64,000 nt of DNA from a virus. The notes below the pieces were generated by a model, which had not been told where the DNA came from, did no database searches, and worked only from the letters and a program-made list of their open reading frames with translations. Below, piece after piece: positions 8,804 through 17,691 of the stretch (positions are counted from its first letter, which is position 1; each line of letters starts with the position of its first letter). The DNA lies in the IMG/VR virus record IMGVR_UViG_3300001450_009970, positions 1 through 64,000 of that record. The stretch is one strand, 5' to 3'. The translations under genes and the position numbers were made by a program.

Positions 8804-9045
8804 TTCTTTGCTTTGTTTATTTTTAATTCTTCTAGATTTCGTATAAGTCTTTTTGCTTCTTCATCAACAAAAGATTTTTGATCTTCACCTTGATATTCTT
8901 TAATATGATTTAAAAGTAATTCTCTTATATATTGTGGTTGTGAAATATGGTCTCCTCTAGAATAAGCTACTAAGTGAATTATTCTATTTAGCTTTGTTTC
9001 TTCCTCAGCCGATAGCATAGTTTGTAATTTTCTATCTCGTGACAT
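8800..9045 (-). CDS. small protein, possible ribbon-helix-helix-like
   Basis: An 81-residue protein. The frame opens at a TTG at 9051, but an ATG two codons later (9045, MSRDRKLQTMLSAEEE) is the better start and lies about 20 bases after a GATATATAATT late-type element. The sequence (LSAEEETKLNRIIHLVAYSR, then SQPQYIRELLLNHIKEY) has the strand-helix-helix pattern of small DNA-binding or mobilisation proteins. No confident family. It overlaps the next gene start by 4 bp. Confidence 0.6.
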   Translation of the reverse strand: MSRDRKLQTMLSAEEETKLNRIIHLVAYSRGDHISQPQYIRELLLNHIKEYQGEDQKSFVDEEAKRLIRNLEELKINKAKK

Positions 9046-9059
9046 GATCAATTGTTTGA

Positions 9060-9071
9060 ATTATATATCAA
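9060..9071 (-). promoter_or_regulatory. late promoter element GATATATAATT
   Basis: T4-late-like AT box on the minus strand, about 20 bases before the ATG of the 81-residue protein. It matches the element before sheath and tube genes. Confidence 0.45.
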
Positions 9072-9162
9072 GAACAATATGATTATTTGATCAAATGAAC
9101 ATTATTTTATTGAGGCGTTTGAATCTTGTTATCTGATACTAACCTTTTCACTCATCTGATAA

Positions 9163-9196
9163 CTATTATATACTTACGTGACACGCAATGTTTCAA
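9163..9196 (-). promoter_or_regulatory. middle-class promoter (TTGAAACA-N18-TATAAT)
   Basis: TTGAAACA and a perfect TATAAT on the minus strand, the only member of the set with 18 rather than 17 bases between GAAACA and -10. It lies in a 328-base stretch (9046-9373) that holds no convincing gene. That stretch contains this promoter, a late element and the hairpin at 9325-9350. Confidence 0.55.
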
Positions 9197-9324
9197 AAAA
9201 ATCATCTTTTTTAAAGATAGTTTTAAGGCGAATGATGACACTTCAAAAATTATTAAATTACCTATTGTCATATTATTTATAAGTCCTTAGAAGCCATCTT
9301 ATAATACGTCATATATACCAGAAA

Positions 9325-9350
9325 GACCTGTACAAATAAATGTACAGGTC
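9325..9350 (-). terminator. hairpin after tail tube gene
   Basis: Perfect 9-bp inverted repeat GACCTGTAC / GTACAGGTC with an 8-base A/T loop, about 25 bases past the tube stop codon. The T run on the minus strand is short (TTTC), so termination may be weak. Confidence 0.6.
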
Positions 9351-9373
9351 AAAAAATAAAAGTAAAAAAAATA

Positions 9374-9925
9374 TTATACCATTGATTCTGACCACCAGTC
9401 AGCTCTAAAATTCATTTCCATTCCTACAGGCTCAGCTGCATCATAAGCTAATGCTAATTCAGGAACATCTCCAGTTGGAAAGCATTCATGGAAAGTACGT
9501 ACCCAAAAAATATCACCGGTTCTAGTATAGCATGTAACTATTATAGTTCCAATATAATCTTTTTTAAGTGATTGTTCACCCGTTAATGGATTCCAAATTA
9601 ATCTCTTCCAGTCTCTAATTTTCTTGTATGTGTATACTTCGTTTCCTGCATTAAGATTTAAACTAAATCCTATTGTTAAATCACAAGTAGTTTTAGTTGG
9701 TACACCAGATGCATAACTTCTTGTTGCTTGCTTGTATTTTTGCTCTGCAACCTCTTGTCCTGGTTCAGTAATCAATCCACCAATTGAAGTAACATGTTCT
9801 AGTAAAAAACTTCCGTCTCCTACAGATGCAGGCGGCAAAATATTTACTTCGAATAGGTTTCCATAAAATGGTTCATGTGCATTACGTGCAGCATTTGCGT
9901 TATTATAGTGTGGTAATCCAGCCAT
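9374..9925 (-). CDS. 19: tail tube protein (gp19-like)
   Basis: A 183-residue protein with the myovirus tube pattern: N-terminal NNANAARNAHEPFYGNLFEV, a beta-rich middle, the KKIRDWKRLIWNPLTGEQ loop, IIVTCYTRTGDIFWVRTFHE and a C-terminal EMNFRADWW strand. T4 gp19 is 163 residues. It polymerises around the tape measure to form the inner tube. It lies directly after the sheath gene, as in T4 (18 then 19). A GATATATAAATT late element precedes the ATG. Confidence 0.88.
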   Translation of the reverse strand: MAGLPHYNNANAARNAHEPFYGNLFEVNILPPASVGDGSFLLEHVTSIGGLITEPGQEVAEQKYKQATRSYASGVPTKTTCDLTIGFSLNLNAGNEVYTYKKIRDWKRLIWNPLTGEQSLKKDYIGTIIVTCYTRTGDIFWVRTFHECFPTGDVPELALAYDAAEPVGMEMNFRADWWSESMV

Positions 9926-9947
9926 ATTGTAAGTTTATTTTAATTAA

Positions 9948-9959
9948 TTTATATATCAA
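9948..9959 (-). promoter_or_regulatory. late promoter element GATATATAAATT
   Basis: About 25 bases before the tail tube ATG on the minus strand. It is one of the closest matches in the window to the T4 late box TATAAATA. Confidence 0.6.
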
Positions 9960-10005
9960 AAACTGGAAGTGATATTTCTATCACCTCCAGAATTTTAAGT
10001 ATTGT

Positions 10006-13000
10006 TTATATGAAATCTCCAGTTGAGATAGCTCCAGTTTTAAGAATAGTAGTTCTGTGAACCAATATTCCCATTCCTCTTGCAGGTTCTATGTAAGTAT
10101 CAAGAATACCCATATTAGAATCAATTATATCTGCAGTGTTATTTGTTGAATCCATTATATTTTGGAAGTCATAAACACCAGAATCATTAAGAATCTGTCC
10201 AAGGAATCCATCAGCTAAAGTTTTAATCTCTAATCGATTTTGAGCAGTATTGAATTCCCATCTGTAGTTTTTCAATATAGCTTCAATTCCATCTTGAATG
10301 TAAATTATTAATTCTCTTACGTGAGCTTGAGATAAAGCAGATTTAACTGATTGTTGTGCAGTTTGATTAGCGTTAATTACAAATCCTAATCCTTTCTTTG
10401 CAACAATTGCATTGATTCCAAATGGTTCAATGAAATCTAGATCAGCTCTATCAAAGTTGTATTCCAATCCAACAACTCCACCACCACCGATGACACCTCT
10501 TCTAGGTCCTGCAATGATTGACCAAGGCAGTGCAGAAGTAAATTTATCAATGTATAGGTTAGATACCCATGCAGCTTGTGGAACCGAGATATTTTTACCT
10601 CTTTCTCTTACTATTAAGTTAGGTCCGTAGAATGCACAGAAGTTACCACCTTCAGAATTTGGAGGCAATGAATATTGTACAGTCGGATTCAATGATTGAT
10701 TTCCACCGTCAGCAATAAATCTAGCATCAAATTTCTTAGTAACATCAGCCTTAAATAATGGATCCGTAGAATCTTTAAAGTTCTTAACCGACGGTGTATT
10801 TAATATTGCAAATGCGTTTTGTCTGTCTTTTGCAATTTTAGATAACTTTGATTTTGAACTTCCTTCAATACCACCATTAAATGTGTCTATGATGTATCTA
10901 AAGTTAATTACATCTCTATCAATTAATGCATTTTTAATGTTAGTAGTATACATAACATTAAGAATTTCATTTTGTCGATCATTTTGTCCATTAGGGATCT
11001 GTGCATCTCTCATAGTGAATCCTTTAAGGGATTTCATTTTATAATGAGTTGCAAAAGAATCTATTTCTTCATATTTTTCAATTGCGCCTGTAGCAGATGT
11101 TCTATAAATCGGTCCAAAAGCAGTAATAGTATAAATGTTCGTAGTAGAATTATAAGATACCGATTTTACTTTTGTTAATCTTGATTTACCGGTTATAGCA
11201 TCTATATTAGTTGTTGTCCCAGTTGAAGTTCCACTTACTAAGTAATCACCTTTCTTAATAACTCCAGCTGCTAGATTTGTACCAGAAACTCTAGCAACAT
11301 TTTCAGCATCCGTTGCATTGTCTAGTACTGGACTAATAGTTTGATTTAAGTTTCCAGTAAGTGTTTGTATAATCCACGGTCCGTTGGCATCAGTAGCAAA
11401 TCCTGTTGTCATAGGAGTAGTAAATGCAGCATCAGTATAAGGAATTAATTTTACATAATTTACTGGATGAGAAAATACTCCTAATGCTTCTCCGTCAGCT
11501 GTGCTTGCATTAGTACCTACAGCTAAAGTATATTGAGTAAATTTAATCGGATAATTTACACTTCCAGTTCGATAATTATCACCAGTTGTAATTCCACCAT
11601 TTGCCCAATCAGTATATAATCCTGAATCTTTAAATGCAATTAATTCTGTAGAATTGTCATCAACAAAATCTAATTGTGGAATAACATCAGGTAATGCATC
11701 TTCTGCAATAAATAGAAAGTTTGAACTAGAGCCAGCAATATAATTTCCAGCAGCACCTCCAGTAGTAATTTCAATTTGTATCGAGATTTTTTCCGTTGTT
11801 GCAGATACTGATTTTACTAATGCATGATTAGGAGCAGTTCCAGTTGCAGAAGTAGATAATGCAGAACATTCAACATAAGATTTACCAGCTGCTACTGCAT
11901 TTACAAATGCAGTATATGCTGCAGTCGTTGCAAATGGAGATAAAACTGAATTAGCAATAACTTCCGTAGAACCAGGTGCATAAAATGTAACAATATCAAA
12001 ATGAGCTACAGAAGAATAACCCGCAGCGCCTGCTAAAGTAGTTGATGCAGTTAATAAACCACCTTTTAATGAATTTAATGCAGATGAAACCGTTGCACCA
12101 GTTACCGCATTTGCAGTAGTATTAATAGCATTTTGTGTAGTATAAGAATTATCAGCCTTAATAGATCCTGAATAAGATAGGAAATTTAATGTGCTAATAG
12201 ATCCATTTTCTATTTGATGTCCAATGAAATCAATCTCATCACCAGAAACATAAGCTCCAGCATCATCAAATTTAGATTTATCAATAGTACATAAAGCACC
12301 AGTAATAATTGAATCTGCATTTACCATATCCTCAATAAATAGGTTTGTACCATTTTTATCAACGAAATCTGGAATTATAGATCCGATATATTTTCCAAGA
12401 ACTTTAACTTCTGGAAGATTTATAAATGAATCAATACCATCTATTTTAGTACCAAAATTATCTGTATATGTTTTCTTTAATCCTTTATCATCAAAATAAG
12501 GACCAAATACTGGATCATTTTGTAATGCGGCATTATTTGAATAATCACCTTCAATAATTAATGTTTCTAGCATGTAATCAGATATTACATCTGCACCATT
12601 TAGAAATTCAGGTAATTCAGCAACACCATACCATTCTTTAGCAGTTATATCAAAACCAGTTACATCTGCCTTTCTTACTAATACCGAAATATTTTTTCTA
12701 CCAACATTGGCAAAATTAAGTAAATTAGGTGTAGAATCTACTGATTTTATATTTGCAAAAGCATCTTCTTCATCCAAGAACCAGAATTTATCACTATTGT
12801 AATAACCAGCCAAAGGAGCAGATTGAATTGCTTTATTAGCTGTATCCGGTGCAGTAGAAAATGATATAAAATCAGTTTTATCTGTAGCGTCATTTAATGA
12901 TAATAGGTTTAATACAATGATCGGACCTCTGTCAAGACATTGCAATGCAGTTCTATGGAAGAACGAACCTTTTCTTTCTAATTTTCTATCAATATTTCCA

Positions 13001-13182
13001 AAAACTGATGTAAAAAATTCTGGGTCTGGAACAAATATTGGAGTATTGAAAGGACCTTTCTTTGAGAATCCTACAACTAACCTGATAGTCTCAGCTGGTA
13101 TACTAGCTGTTTGTGACTTATCAAAAGTTAACCTATATATGCCAGAGCTTTTAAATTGTTGTAAATTTGCGTCTATAGCCAT
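10006..13182 (-). CDS. 18: tail sheath protein (gp18-like), unusually long
   Basis: A 1058-residue protein against 659 in T4 gp18. The N-terminus (SSGIYRLTFDKSQ, then VGFSKKGPFNTPIFV) and the C-terminal third (FDARFIADGG, PQAAWVSNLYID, IIAGPRRGVIGGGGVVGLEY, ELIIYIQDGIEAILKNYRWE) are typical contractile sheath. The middle, roughly residues 330-690, is Thr/Ala/Ser-rich and not sheath-like: probably extra surface domains. The gene order sheath then tube matches T4. A GATATATAAAC late element is upstream. Confidence 0.9.
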   Translation of the reverse strand: MAIDANLQQFKSSGIYRLTFDKSQTASIPAETIRLVVGFSKKGPFNTPIFVPDPEFFTSVFGNIDRKLERKGSFFHRTALQCLDRGPIIVLNLLSLNDATDKTDFISFSTAPDTANKAIQSAPLAGYYNSDKFWFLDEEDAFANIKSVDSTPNLLNFANVGRKNISVLVRKADVTGFDITAKEWYGVAELPEFLNGADVISDYMLETLIIEGDYSNNAALQNDPVFGPYFDDKGLKKTYTDNFGTKIDGIDSFINLPEVKVLGKYIGSIIPDFVDKNGTNLFIEDMVNADSIITGALCTIDKSKFDDAGAYVSGDEIDFIGHQIENGSISTLNFLSYSGSIKADNSYTTQNAINTTANAVTGATVSSALNSLKGGLLTASTTLAGAAGYSSVAHFDIVTFYAPGSTEVIANSVLSPFATTAAYTAFVNAVAAGKSYVECSALSTSATGTAPNHALVKSVSATTEKISIQIEITTGGAAGNYIAGSSSNFLFIAEDALPDVIPQLDFVDDNSTELIAFKDSGLYTDWANGGITTGDNYRTGSVNYPIKFTQYTLAVGTNASTADGEALGVFSHPVNYVKLIPYTDAAFTTPMTTGFATDANGPWIIQTLTGNLNQTISPVLDNATDAENVARVSGTNLAAGVIKKGDYLVSGTSTGTTTNIDAITGKSRLTKVKSVSYNSTTNIYTITAFGPIYRTSATGAIEKYEEIDSFATHYKMKSLKGFTMRDAQIPNGQNDRQNEILNVMYTTNIKNALIDRDVINFRYIIDTFNGGIEGSSKSKLSKIAKDRQNAFAILNTPSVKNFKDSTDPLFKADVTKKFDARFIADGGNQSLNPTVQYSLPPNSEGGNFCAFYGPNLIVRERGKNISVPQAAWVSNLYIDKFTSALPWSIIAGPRRGVIGGGGVVGLEYNFDRADLDFIEPFGINAIVAKKGLGFVINANQTAQQSVKSALSQAHVRELIIYIQDGIEAILKNYRWEFNTAQNRLEIKTLADGFLGQILNDSGVYDFQNIMDSTNNTADIIDSNMGILDTYIEPARGMGILVHRTTILKTGAISTGDFI

Positions 13183-13200
13183 AATTTTATTGTTATTTTA

Positions 13201-13212
13201 GTTTATATATCA
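13201..13212 (-). promoter_or_regulatory. late promoter element GATATATAAAC
   Basis: About 20 bases before the sheath ATG on the minus strand. Confidence 0.6.
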
Positions 13213-13244
13213 TTTGTATGATTTGAAACTTTCATGTATGTGCA

Positions 13245-13272
13245 CAAAAAAGGTCGACAAAAATCGACCTTT
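13245..13272 (-). terminator. Rho-independent terminator
   Basis: AAAGGTCGA / TCGACCTTT with a 6-base loop, followed on the minus strand by a run of six T. It lies between the tagged 214-residue protein gene and the sheath gene. Confidence 0.8.
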
Positions 13273-13315
13273 AATATTTTATGATTATTTTATTATTTAA
13301 TATATCTGAGTCTTA

Positions 13316-13960
13316 TCAGTCTTCATTCATCTTTGGTTTTTCATGAACGTAACCTAATTTACTAAACTTTTCGTGATCTTCTTGAGTTTCTGCTTTATAT
13401 TCCTTTCCAGACTTAGGACAGTACATCATATGAGGTTCAAAATCTTTTCCTTCATTAGTTTCATCGTCATCACCATGTTTCTTACCACATGATTCATTTA
13501 CAAAAACACCTTTAGGTACATCCATTAAAGTAACAGTTTTTCCGTCCCATGATATTACACCTACAGTATTTTTTTTCTTATCTACAATATAATAAGTATC
13601 TTTGTCTTCATCACCACCTTCTAAATTATGATCATCGTTAGATAACATATCTTCTAGTTGATTAATGTCACCATCAAATTTGAAACTATTTTTACCTTCG
13701 TTAACTGATTCATTTGCTTTATACCATTTTGACAATTTTTTAACGTCTTTAGGCTTTAATTTGCTTGTTGAATCTGTTAATTCATAAGTAATCTTAGCAA
13801 TAAAGTCTTTCTCATTATTAGCAACCTTTAAGGTATCTTCTAATGAAGCTTCTATTTGATCGTAATCTAAGGTTACTGTTTTACCTTCATATTCTGAATC
13901 TATTGAAAATTCATGTGAACTTTCATTTAACCATTCTTCGTAGCTTTGTAAATTTTTCAT
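13316..13960 (-). CDS. capsid-targeted internal protein (214 aa, CTS-tagged)
   Basis: Begins MKNLQSYEEWLNES, the shared tag that resembles T4 capsid-targeting peptides and ends in L-N-E, a gp21-type cleavage signature. Further possible cut sites are ESVNEG near residue 87, VFVNES near 153 and ETNEG. The body is acidic. Its C-terminal part HMMYCPKSGKEYKAETQEDH resembles a short metal-binding or adaptor module. If processed, it would fall into about four pieces. Function unknown. It is flanked by a late element upstream and a strong terminator downstream, so it can be expressed on its own. Confidence 0.75.
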   Translation of the reverse strand: MKNLQSYEEWLNESSHEFSIDSEYEGKTVTLDYDQIEASLEDTLKVANNEKDFIAKITYELTDSTSKLKPKDVKKLSKWYKANESVNEGKNSFKFDGDINQLEDMLSNDDHNLEGGDEDKDTYYIVDKKKNTVGVISWDGKTVTLMDVPKGVFVNESCGKKHGDDDETNEGKDFEPHMMYCPKSGKEYKAETQEDHEKFSKLGYVHEKPKMNED

Positions 13961-13979
13961 TTGTATAATGCTTTTGTTT

Positions 13980-13990
13980 TATTATATATC
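13980..13990 (-). promoter_or_regulatory. late promoter element GATATATAATA
   Basis: About 22 bases before the ATG of the 214-residue tagged protein. It lies just before the terminase stop codon. Confidence 0.5.
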
Positions 13991-15799
13991 TTAGTCAACT
14001 ATTTCATATATGTTAAAAGTATCACCTCCGCCATCATGAATTTCTAATATTTGATTTATTGATTCAGATATTGCCGGATCAATATAATCCAGTAATTCTT
14101 CTACCATTTCAGAATAATCTGAAGTATCAAAAATAGAAGTTACAGTTACACATGTCATTATTGCATCGTCATTTCCAGACTGAGCTGCATAGGATCCATT
14201 TTTAGTTCGTGAAAAGGTTGTAGCTTCTTCAATAGTTTTTATTTCCTGTATTACTAATCTATTCTTTCTAATACTTTCTTTTAATGCTTGACAATAAAGT
14301 TTTTTATTTTCACCGTTTAATCTTACACCATGTGAAGTTTTTTTAGAATTTAATCTGTGTCTATATTTTACAATTATTTCTTCGTCAAATTCATTTCTTG
14401 CAGGATAAAGTGTTTGTAGATTTTTAATTAATTCAGATCCGTATGTATTATATTCCAATACAACTCGTAAATTTTCTGGTTCAAAAATTGATACACATAA
14501 TTCATAAATAATCTTAGATAAATCTGGGATTGACATTACATTGCATCTAAATATTCCAACCTGTTTTAATTGAAAGAATTCATAAATCGATCCTGGATTT
14601 GTAATTTCCTTATGATATTTAGGGTCTATAGGAACAACCTTGAATATGTTTAAAATAGAATAATCCAGTCCCACACCCTCAGCTAAATCAATAGACAATA
14701 CAAAGAAATTTTTATTGTCCTTTAATTCATCATCTACATTAAAATCTGGATGCCATTTTAAAAATGAATAATCTAATCCAAGATCGTCCAAATCATCAAA
14801 TTCATAAAACTTAAAATGAGTTTCATGCTTTTTAAGTTTCTTTATTTCATTAGATCCTAATAATAACGAATCCGCATTTATAAATTGACAACCATATTGC
14901 TTATTAAATTCTTCTACATCACCACCAAGATTTGAAATTTCTCTTGCTTTCCAGACTTCATCACGGCCAGGCACATCCCACCAGTCTACTTTAAATCCAA
15001 CATAATCTGAATCACCATCTAGAGCATCCTGCCATAAACGCTGAAATAAATTATAGCCGTTCGGTGTTGATGTAATAATTATTTTTGATATTTCTGATGA
15101 TGATAAAGTTGGATAAACGTTACCATAAAATTCTTCTGCTATATTAGCTTCTACGTGAGCAAATTCATCTAAAAATAATAAATGAATAGTAAAACCAATA
15201 CCGGCATTTTTTGTAGTATTTTGACCCATTATTCTACATTCATTATCAAACTTCATAGACATTACATCCTTTTTGATAACTCCTGGTTTCATGAAAAATG
15301 GAAGTCCTTCAACTACAGCTCTAATCTTATCTAGAATTTCTCTAGTAGTTGCGCCTTTATTTGCAAGTAACATTACATTCTTATCAAAGTTAAAAACTAA
15401 AAACCAGGTTAAAAATATTGCTGAACAAATAGTTTTACCTACCTGTCTAGGAGCAAGACAAATATTGAATCTATTTGCCTGAAAAGATCTAAGCATATCC
15501 TCCTGATAAGGTCGTAATTCAATTTTTGTATATCCTTCGTCAGTCATTACCTGACAATATTTATTTGCAAAATATACAATATCTCTAGCACATTTCTTTA
15601 ATTCTGACATCTCCATGTCAGTATATTCATATACTATATTTCCTTTCTTATATGCACTATGCCCCTCATAAAACGGATGTGGTACTTCATATCCATTTTC
15701 AATAGCTTCTATAGTTTGTTCAACCTTTTCAGTTGTCCATACTACCCTATTGTCCTGTTCTTCTTTTTCTGGTTTAAACTTTGGTATTTTAAAACTCAT
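13991..15799 (-). CDS. 17: terminase large subunit (gp17-like)
   Basis: A 602-residue packaging motor (T4 gp17 is 610). The N-terminal ATPase has Walker A APRQVGKT (116-123) and Walker B LLFLDEFAH with the catalytic Glu, followed by the coupling motif IIITSTPNG. The C-terminal RNase H-like nuclease has its first Asp in VLSIDLAEGVGLDYS and a later Asp in GNDDAIMTCV. The 4-bp overlap with the upstream 85-residue basic tagged protein suggests coupled translation. It cuts concatemers and translocates DNA into the prohead at the portal. Confidence 0.93.
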   Translation of the reverse strand: MSFKIPKFKPEKEEQDNRVVWTTEKVEQTIEAIENGYEVPHPFYEGHSAYKKGNIVYEYTDMEMSELKKCARDIVYFANKYCQVMTDEGYTKIELRPYQEDMLRSFQANRFNICLAPRQVGKTICSAIFLTWFLVFNFDKNVMLLANKGATTREILDKIRAVVEGLPFFMKPGVIKKDVMSMKFDNECRIMGQNTTKNAGIGFTIHLLFLDEFAHVEANIAEEFYGNVYPTLSSSEISKIIITSTPNGYNLFQRLWQDALDGDSDYVGFKVDWWDVPGRDEVWKAREISNLGGDVEEFNKQYGCQFINADSLLLGSNEIKKLKKHETHFKFYEFDDLDDLGLDYSFLKWHPDFNVDDELKDNKNFFVLSIDLAEGVGLDYSILNIFKVVPIDPKYHKEITNPGSIYEFFQLKQVGIFRCNVMSIPDLSKIIYELCVSIFEPENLRVVLEYNTYGSELIKNLQTLYPARNEFDEEIIVKYRHRLNSKKTSHGVRLNGENKKLYCQALKESIRKNRLVIQEIKTIEEATTFSRTKNGSYAAQSGNDDAIMTCVTVTSIFDTSDYSEMVEELLDYIDPAISESINQILEIHDGGGDTFNIYEIVD

Positions 15800-16053
15800 T
15801 TAGCCTTTTTTAAAGTAATACTATCAACATTGACTTTTGAAACATTAACTTTATCCTTCTTTGCGACCTTCTTGATTTCCATTTCGACCTTTTTGAATAT
15901 CTTGTTTTTAACGCCTTCAAGTTCGCCACCAGGACCTAATAATTTTCTAGTAGCCTGTCCTTTTACGGCATTAGCTTTACGCTCTTTAGATTTTAATTTT
16001 GGTGGTCTTGCTCTTTCATTTAAGAATTCTTCGTATGATTGTAGATTTTTCAT
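15796..16053 (-). CDS. small basic CTS-tagged internal protein (85 aa)
   Basis: MKNLQSYEEFLNER followed by about 70 residues that are strongly Lys/Arg-rich (RARPPKLKSKERKANAVKGQ and KKVAKKDKVNVSK). Removal of the tag after LNE would leave a small, very basic polypeptide, the profile of the T4 internal proteins that travel with packaged DNA. Its stop overlaps the start of the terminase gene. DNA binding is inferred from charge only. Confidence 0.75.
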   Translation of the reverse strand: MKNLQSYEEFLNERARPPKLKSKERKANAVKGQATRKLLGPGGELEGVKNKIFKKVEMEIKKVAKKDKVNVSKVNVDSITLKKAK

Positions 16054-16061
16054 ATTATATT

Positions 16062-16652
16062 TTATAGTTCAATTGATTTTATATCATATGCTGACGGACC
16101 CCAAAATAATACTTGTTCAACATCGTCACCAAAGTGATAATTTTTAATTGCATCAGTGGATTTAAATGTAATAGGATAAGATCCCCAATGCTTTGCGCCT
16201 TTTTGTAAAGTTCCGTATTTTTCTAACATATCATCATAATCAAGACCATAGTTGTATCCAATATCTCTTTTAGGCTTATGTCGTGAAGACCAATTCATAC
16301 CTAATTTAAGATAATCAGATTCACCGTAAATAAAGCCGTTTTTAACAATATTTTGTCGAATTTTTTCTGATGATACAAAATGTACAATTAGTTTATCTGA
16401 TGGATGATCTTCAGCAGGTGCATCAAAGAAATACATAGTTGGCAGTTTACTATAGTATTTTCGGTTATTAACTTTTGTAATTAGCTTAGCTGCATCAGAC
16501 TCAGAATCAAGTTTTTCTTGAGGTAATATATGATCTTTGATCCATTTTGCAAGTGACATATTGGTTCTATCAAAATGTTTCTTTAGAACATCAGTCCTTT
16601 TTCTACTAGCAGATTCATTCAAAAATTCATCGTATGACTGTAGATTTTTCAT
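16062..16652 (-). CDS. CTS-tagged internal protein, possible ADP-ribosyltransferase fold
   Basis: A 196-residue protein with tag MKNLQSYDEFLNES. Residues 88-109 (LIVHFVSSEKIRQNIVKNGF) follow the H-x2-S-x6-I-x3-G-F pattern at the start of H-Y-E-type ADP-ribosyltransferase folds. A Tyr-rich part follows (RDIGYNYGLDYDDM), and the end has VEQVLFWGPSAYDIKSIEL, where such enzymes carry the catalytic Glu strand. T4 packages the ADP-ribosyltransferase Alt by a cleaved N-terminal peptide, so the context fits. The fold call is by pattern and needs profile testing. Confidence 0.7.
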   Translation of the reverse strand: MKNLQSYDEFLNESASRKRTDVLKKHFDRTNMSLAKWIKDHILPQEKLDSESDAAKLITKVNNRKYYSKLPTMYFFDAPAEDHPSDKLIVHFVSSEKIRQNIVKNGFIYGESDYLKLGMNWSSRHKPKRDIGYNYGLDYDDMLEKYGTLQKGAKHWGSYPITFKSTDAIKNYHFGDDVEQVLFWGPSAYDIKSIEL

Positions 16653-16653
16653 G

Positions 16654-17025
16654 TTATTTCTTTTTTATGTCATCATGTTTAGGCTTTGGTCCTTTACCTT
16701 TTAACCAATCTGCAATATCTTTATCCGCAGTTTTATATGCAGTTCCTTTTTCTGTAAATACCGTCATTCTAGCATTACCCCATGCATTAAATGCAGCCGG
16801 CTTTCCTAGCTTTTTTATGTGTGGTCTTACAGCACCCCAGTTAGTAATTGCTGCACCATATCCTCTTAAAAATGCTGCCATTAATGCATATTCTAAATCT
16901 TTTGCATTTTTAGCTCCTAATGATTTTTGTAATTTTGGATCTTTTGAAAGTTTTTCTGCTCTTGATTCTGCTGCACTTTGCTTTGCTTCATTCAAGAATT
17001 CATCATACGATTGTAAATTTTTCAT
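16654..17025 (-). CDS. CTS-tagged internal protein (123 aa)
   Basis: Tag MKNLQSYDEFLNEA, then a helical Ala/Lys-rich body (SAAESRAEKLSKDPKLQKSL; DLEYALMAAFLRGYGAAITN) and a basic end ending in DDIKKK. One base separates it from the next gene, so it belongs to the same transcript as the two tagged neighbours. No family recognised. The processed form would be about 110 residues and basic. Confidence 0.72.
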   Translation of the reverse strand: MKNLQSYDEFLNEAKQSAAESRAEKLSKDPKLQKSLGAKNAKDLEYALMAAFLRGYGAAITNWGAVRPHIKKLGKPAAFNAWGNARMTVFTEKGTAYKTADKDIADWLKGKGPKPKHDDIKKK

Positions 17026-17687
17026 ATTGTATATTGTGCTTTTGGTAGATTTTTTTTAGCAAATGTAATCCAGGTTTTAAGTACCTTATTTCTTTCAGTT
17101 TTAGTCATTAATTTTTGATCGATAAAATAATCAAGATATTCATTAAATACATCATTTAACGGTCGCTTTTCTGTTTTTGCTTGACGATACATTCCGTTTG
17201 CCATTGCTGGAACTTCATCCTTTAATAGAAAGTATTTATATAGATTTCCTTTATCTCCGCTTATTTTATTTCTAATAATCGATCCAGTTATTTTAACCTT
17301 ACTTGGACGTCTATTTTCACCGCCTTGAGTTAAATGTTCTATTTCATGCCTAGCTGCATCCTGTAAAACTGCATTTAATTTTTGATAGCTTTGCGGTTCT
17401 TTAGCCGGATCCAAAGTAACAATAAATTCTATACCATTTACTGATGGATAAGCACCAGCATCAACAATAACTCCTCGAGAATTTGATACCGCTTCACGTT
17501 TTATAAATAATTGTGCGTCATCAATAAATACCTTATCATTAAATTCACCTAAATCAAATTGTAACATTTCATGCTCTCCTTTAGGACTTGTTAATTTGAT
17601 TATTGGCCAAATAGCATCTACTATTTCACCGGCAAGTTTATCATAACTTCCTTCATTTAAGAATTGATTGTAATTTTTATATCTCAT
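17022..17687 (-). CDS. CTS-tagged protein with HExxH metallopeptidase-like motif
   Basis: A 221-residue protein with tag MRYKNYNQFLNEG. DAARHEIEHLTQGG (HEIEH at 114-118) is an H-E-x-x-H zinc site in a predicted helix; a third ligand may lie downstream (the E of LKDEVPAMANG). The preceding FIVTLDP strand and later helices fit a compact metallopeptidase. It overlaps the next tagged gene by 4 bp. If packaged, it could act on host proteins after injection or within the head. Catalysis is inferred from the motif only. Confidence 0.7.
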   Translation of the reverse strand: MRYKNYNQFLNEGSYDKLAGEIVDAIWPIIKLTSPKGEHEMLQFDLGEFNDKVFIDDAQLFIKREAVSNSRGVIVDAGAYPSVNGIEFIVTLDPAKEPQSYQKLNAVLQDAARHEIEHLTQGGENRRPSKVKITGSIIRNKISGDKGNLYKYFLLKDEVPAMANGMYRQAKTEKRPLNDVFNEYLDYFIDQKLMTKTERNKVLKTWITFAKKNLPKAQYTI

Positions 17688-17691
17688 TTAA

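Noticed and set aside
9163-9280. 39-residue minus-strand ORF starting MTIGNLIIFEVSSF
   Set aside because: It runs through a strong promoter motif and has no family or operon support, so coding is unlikely.
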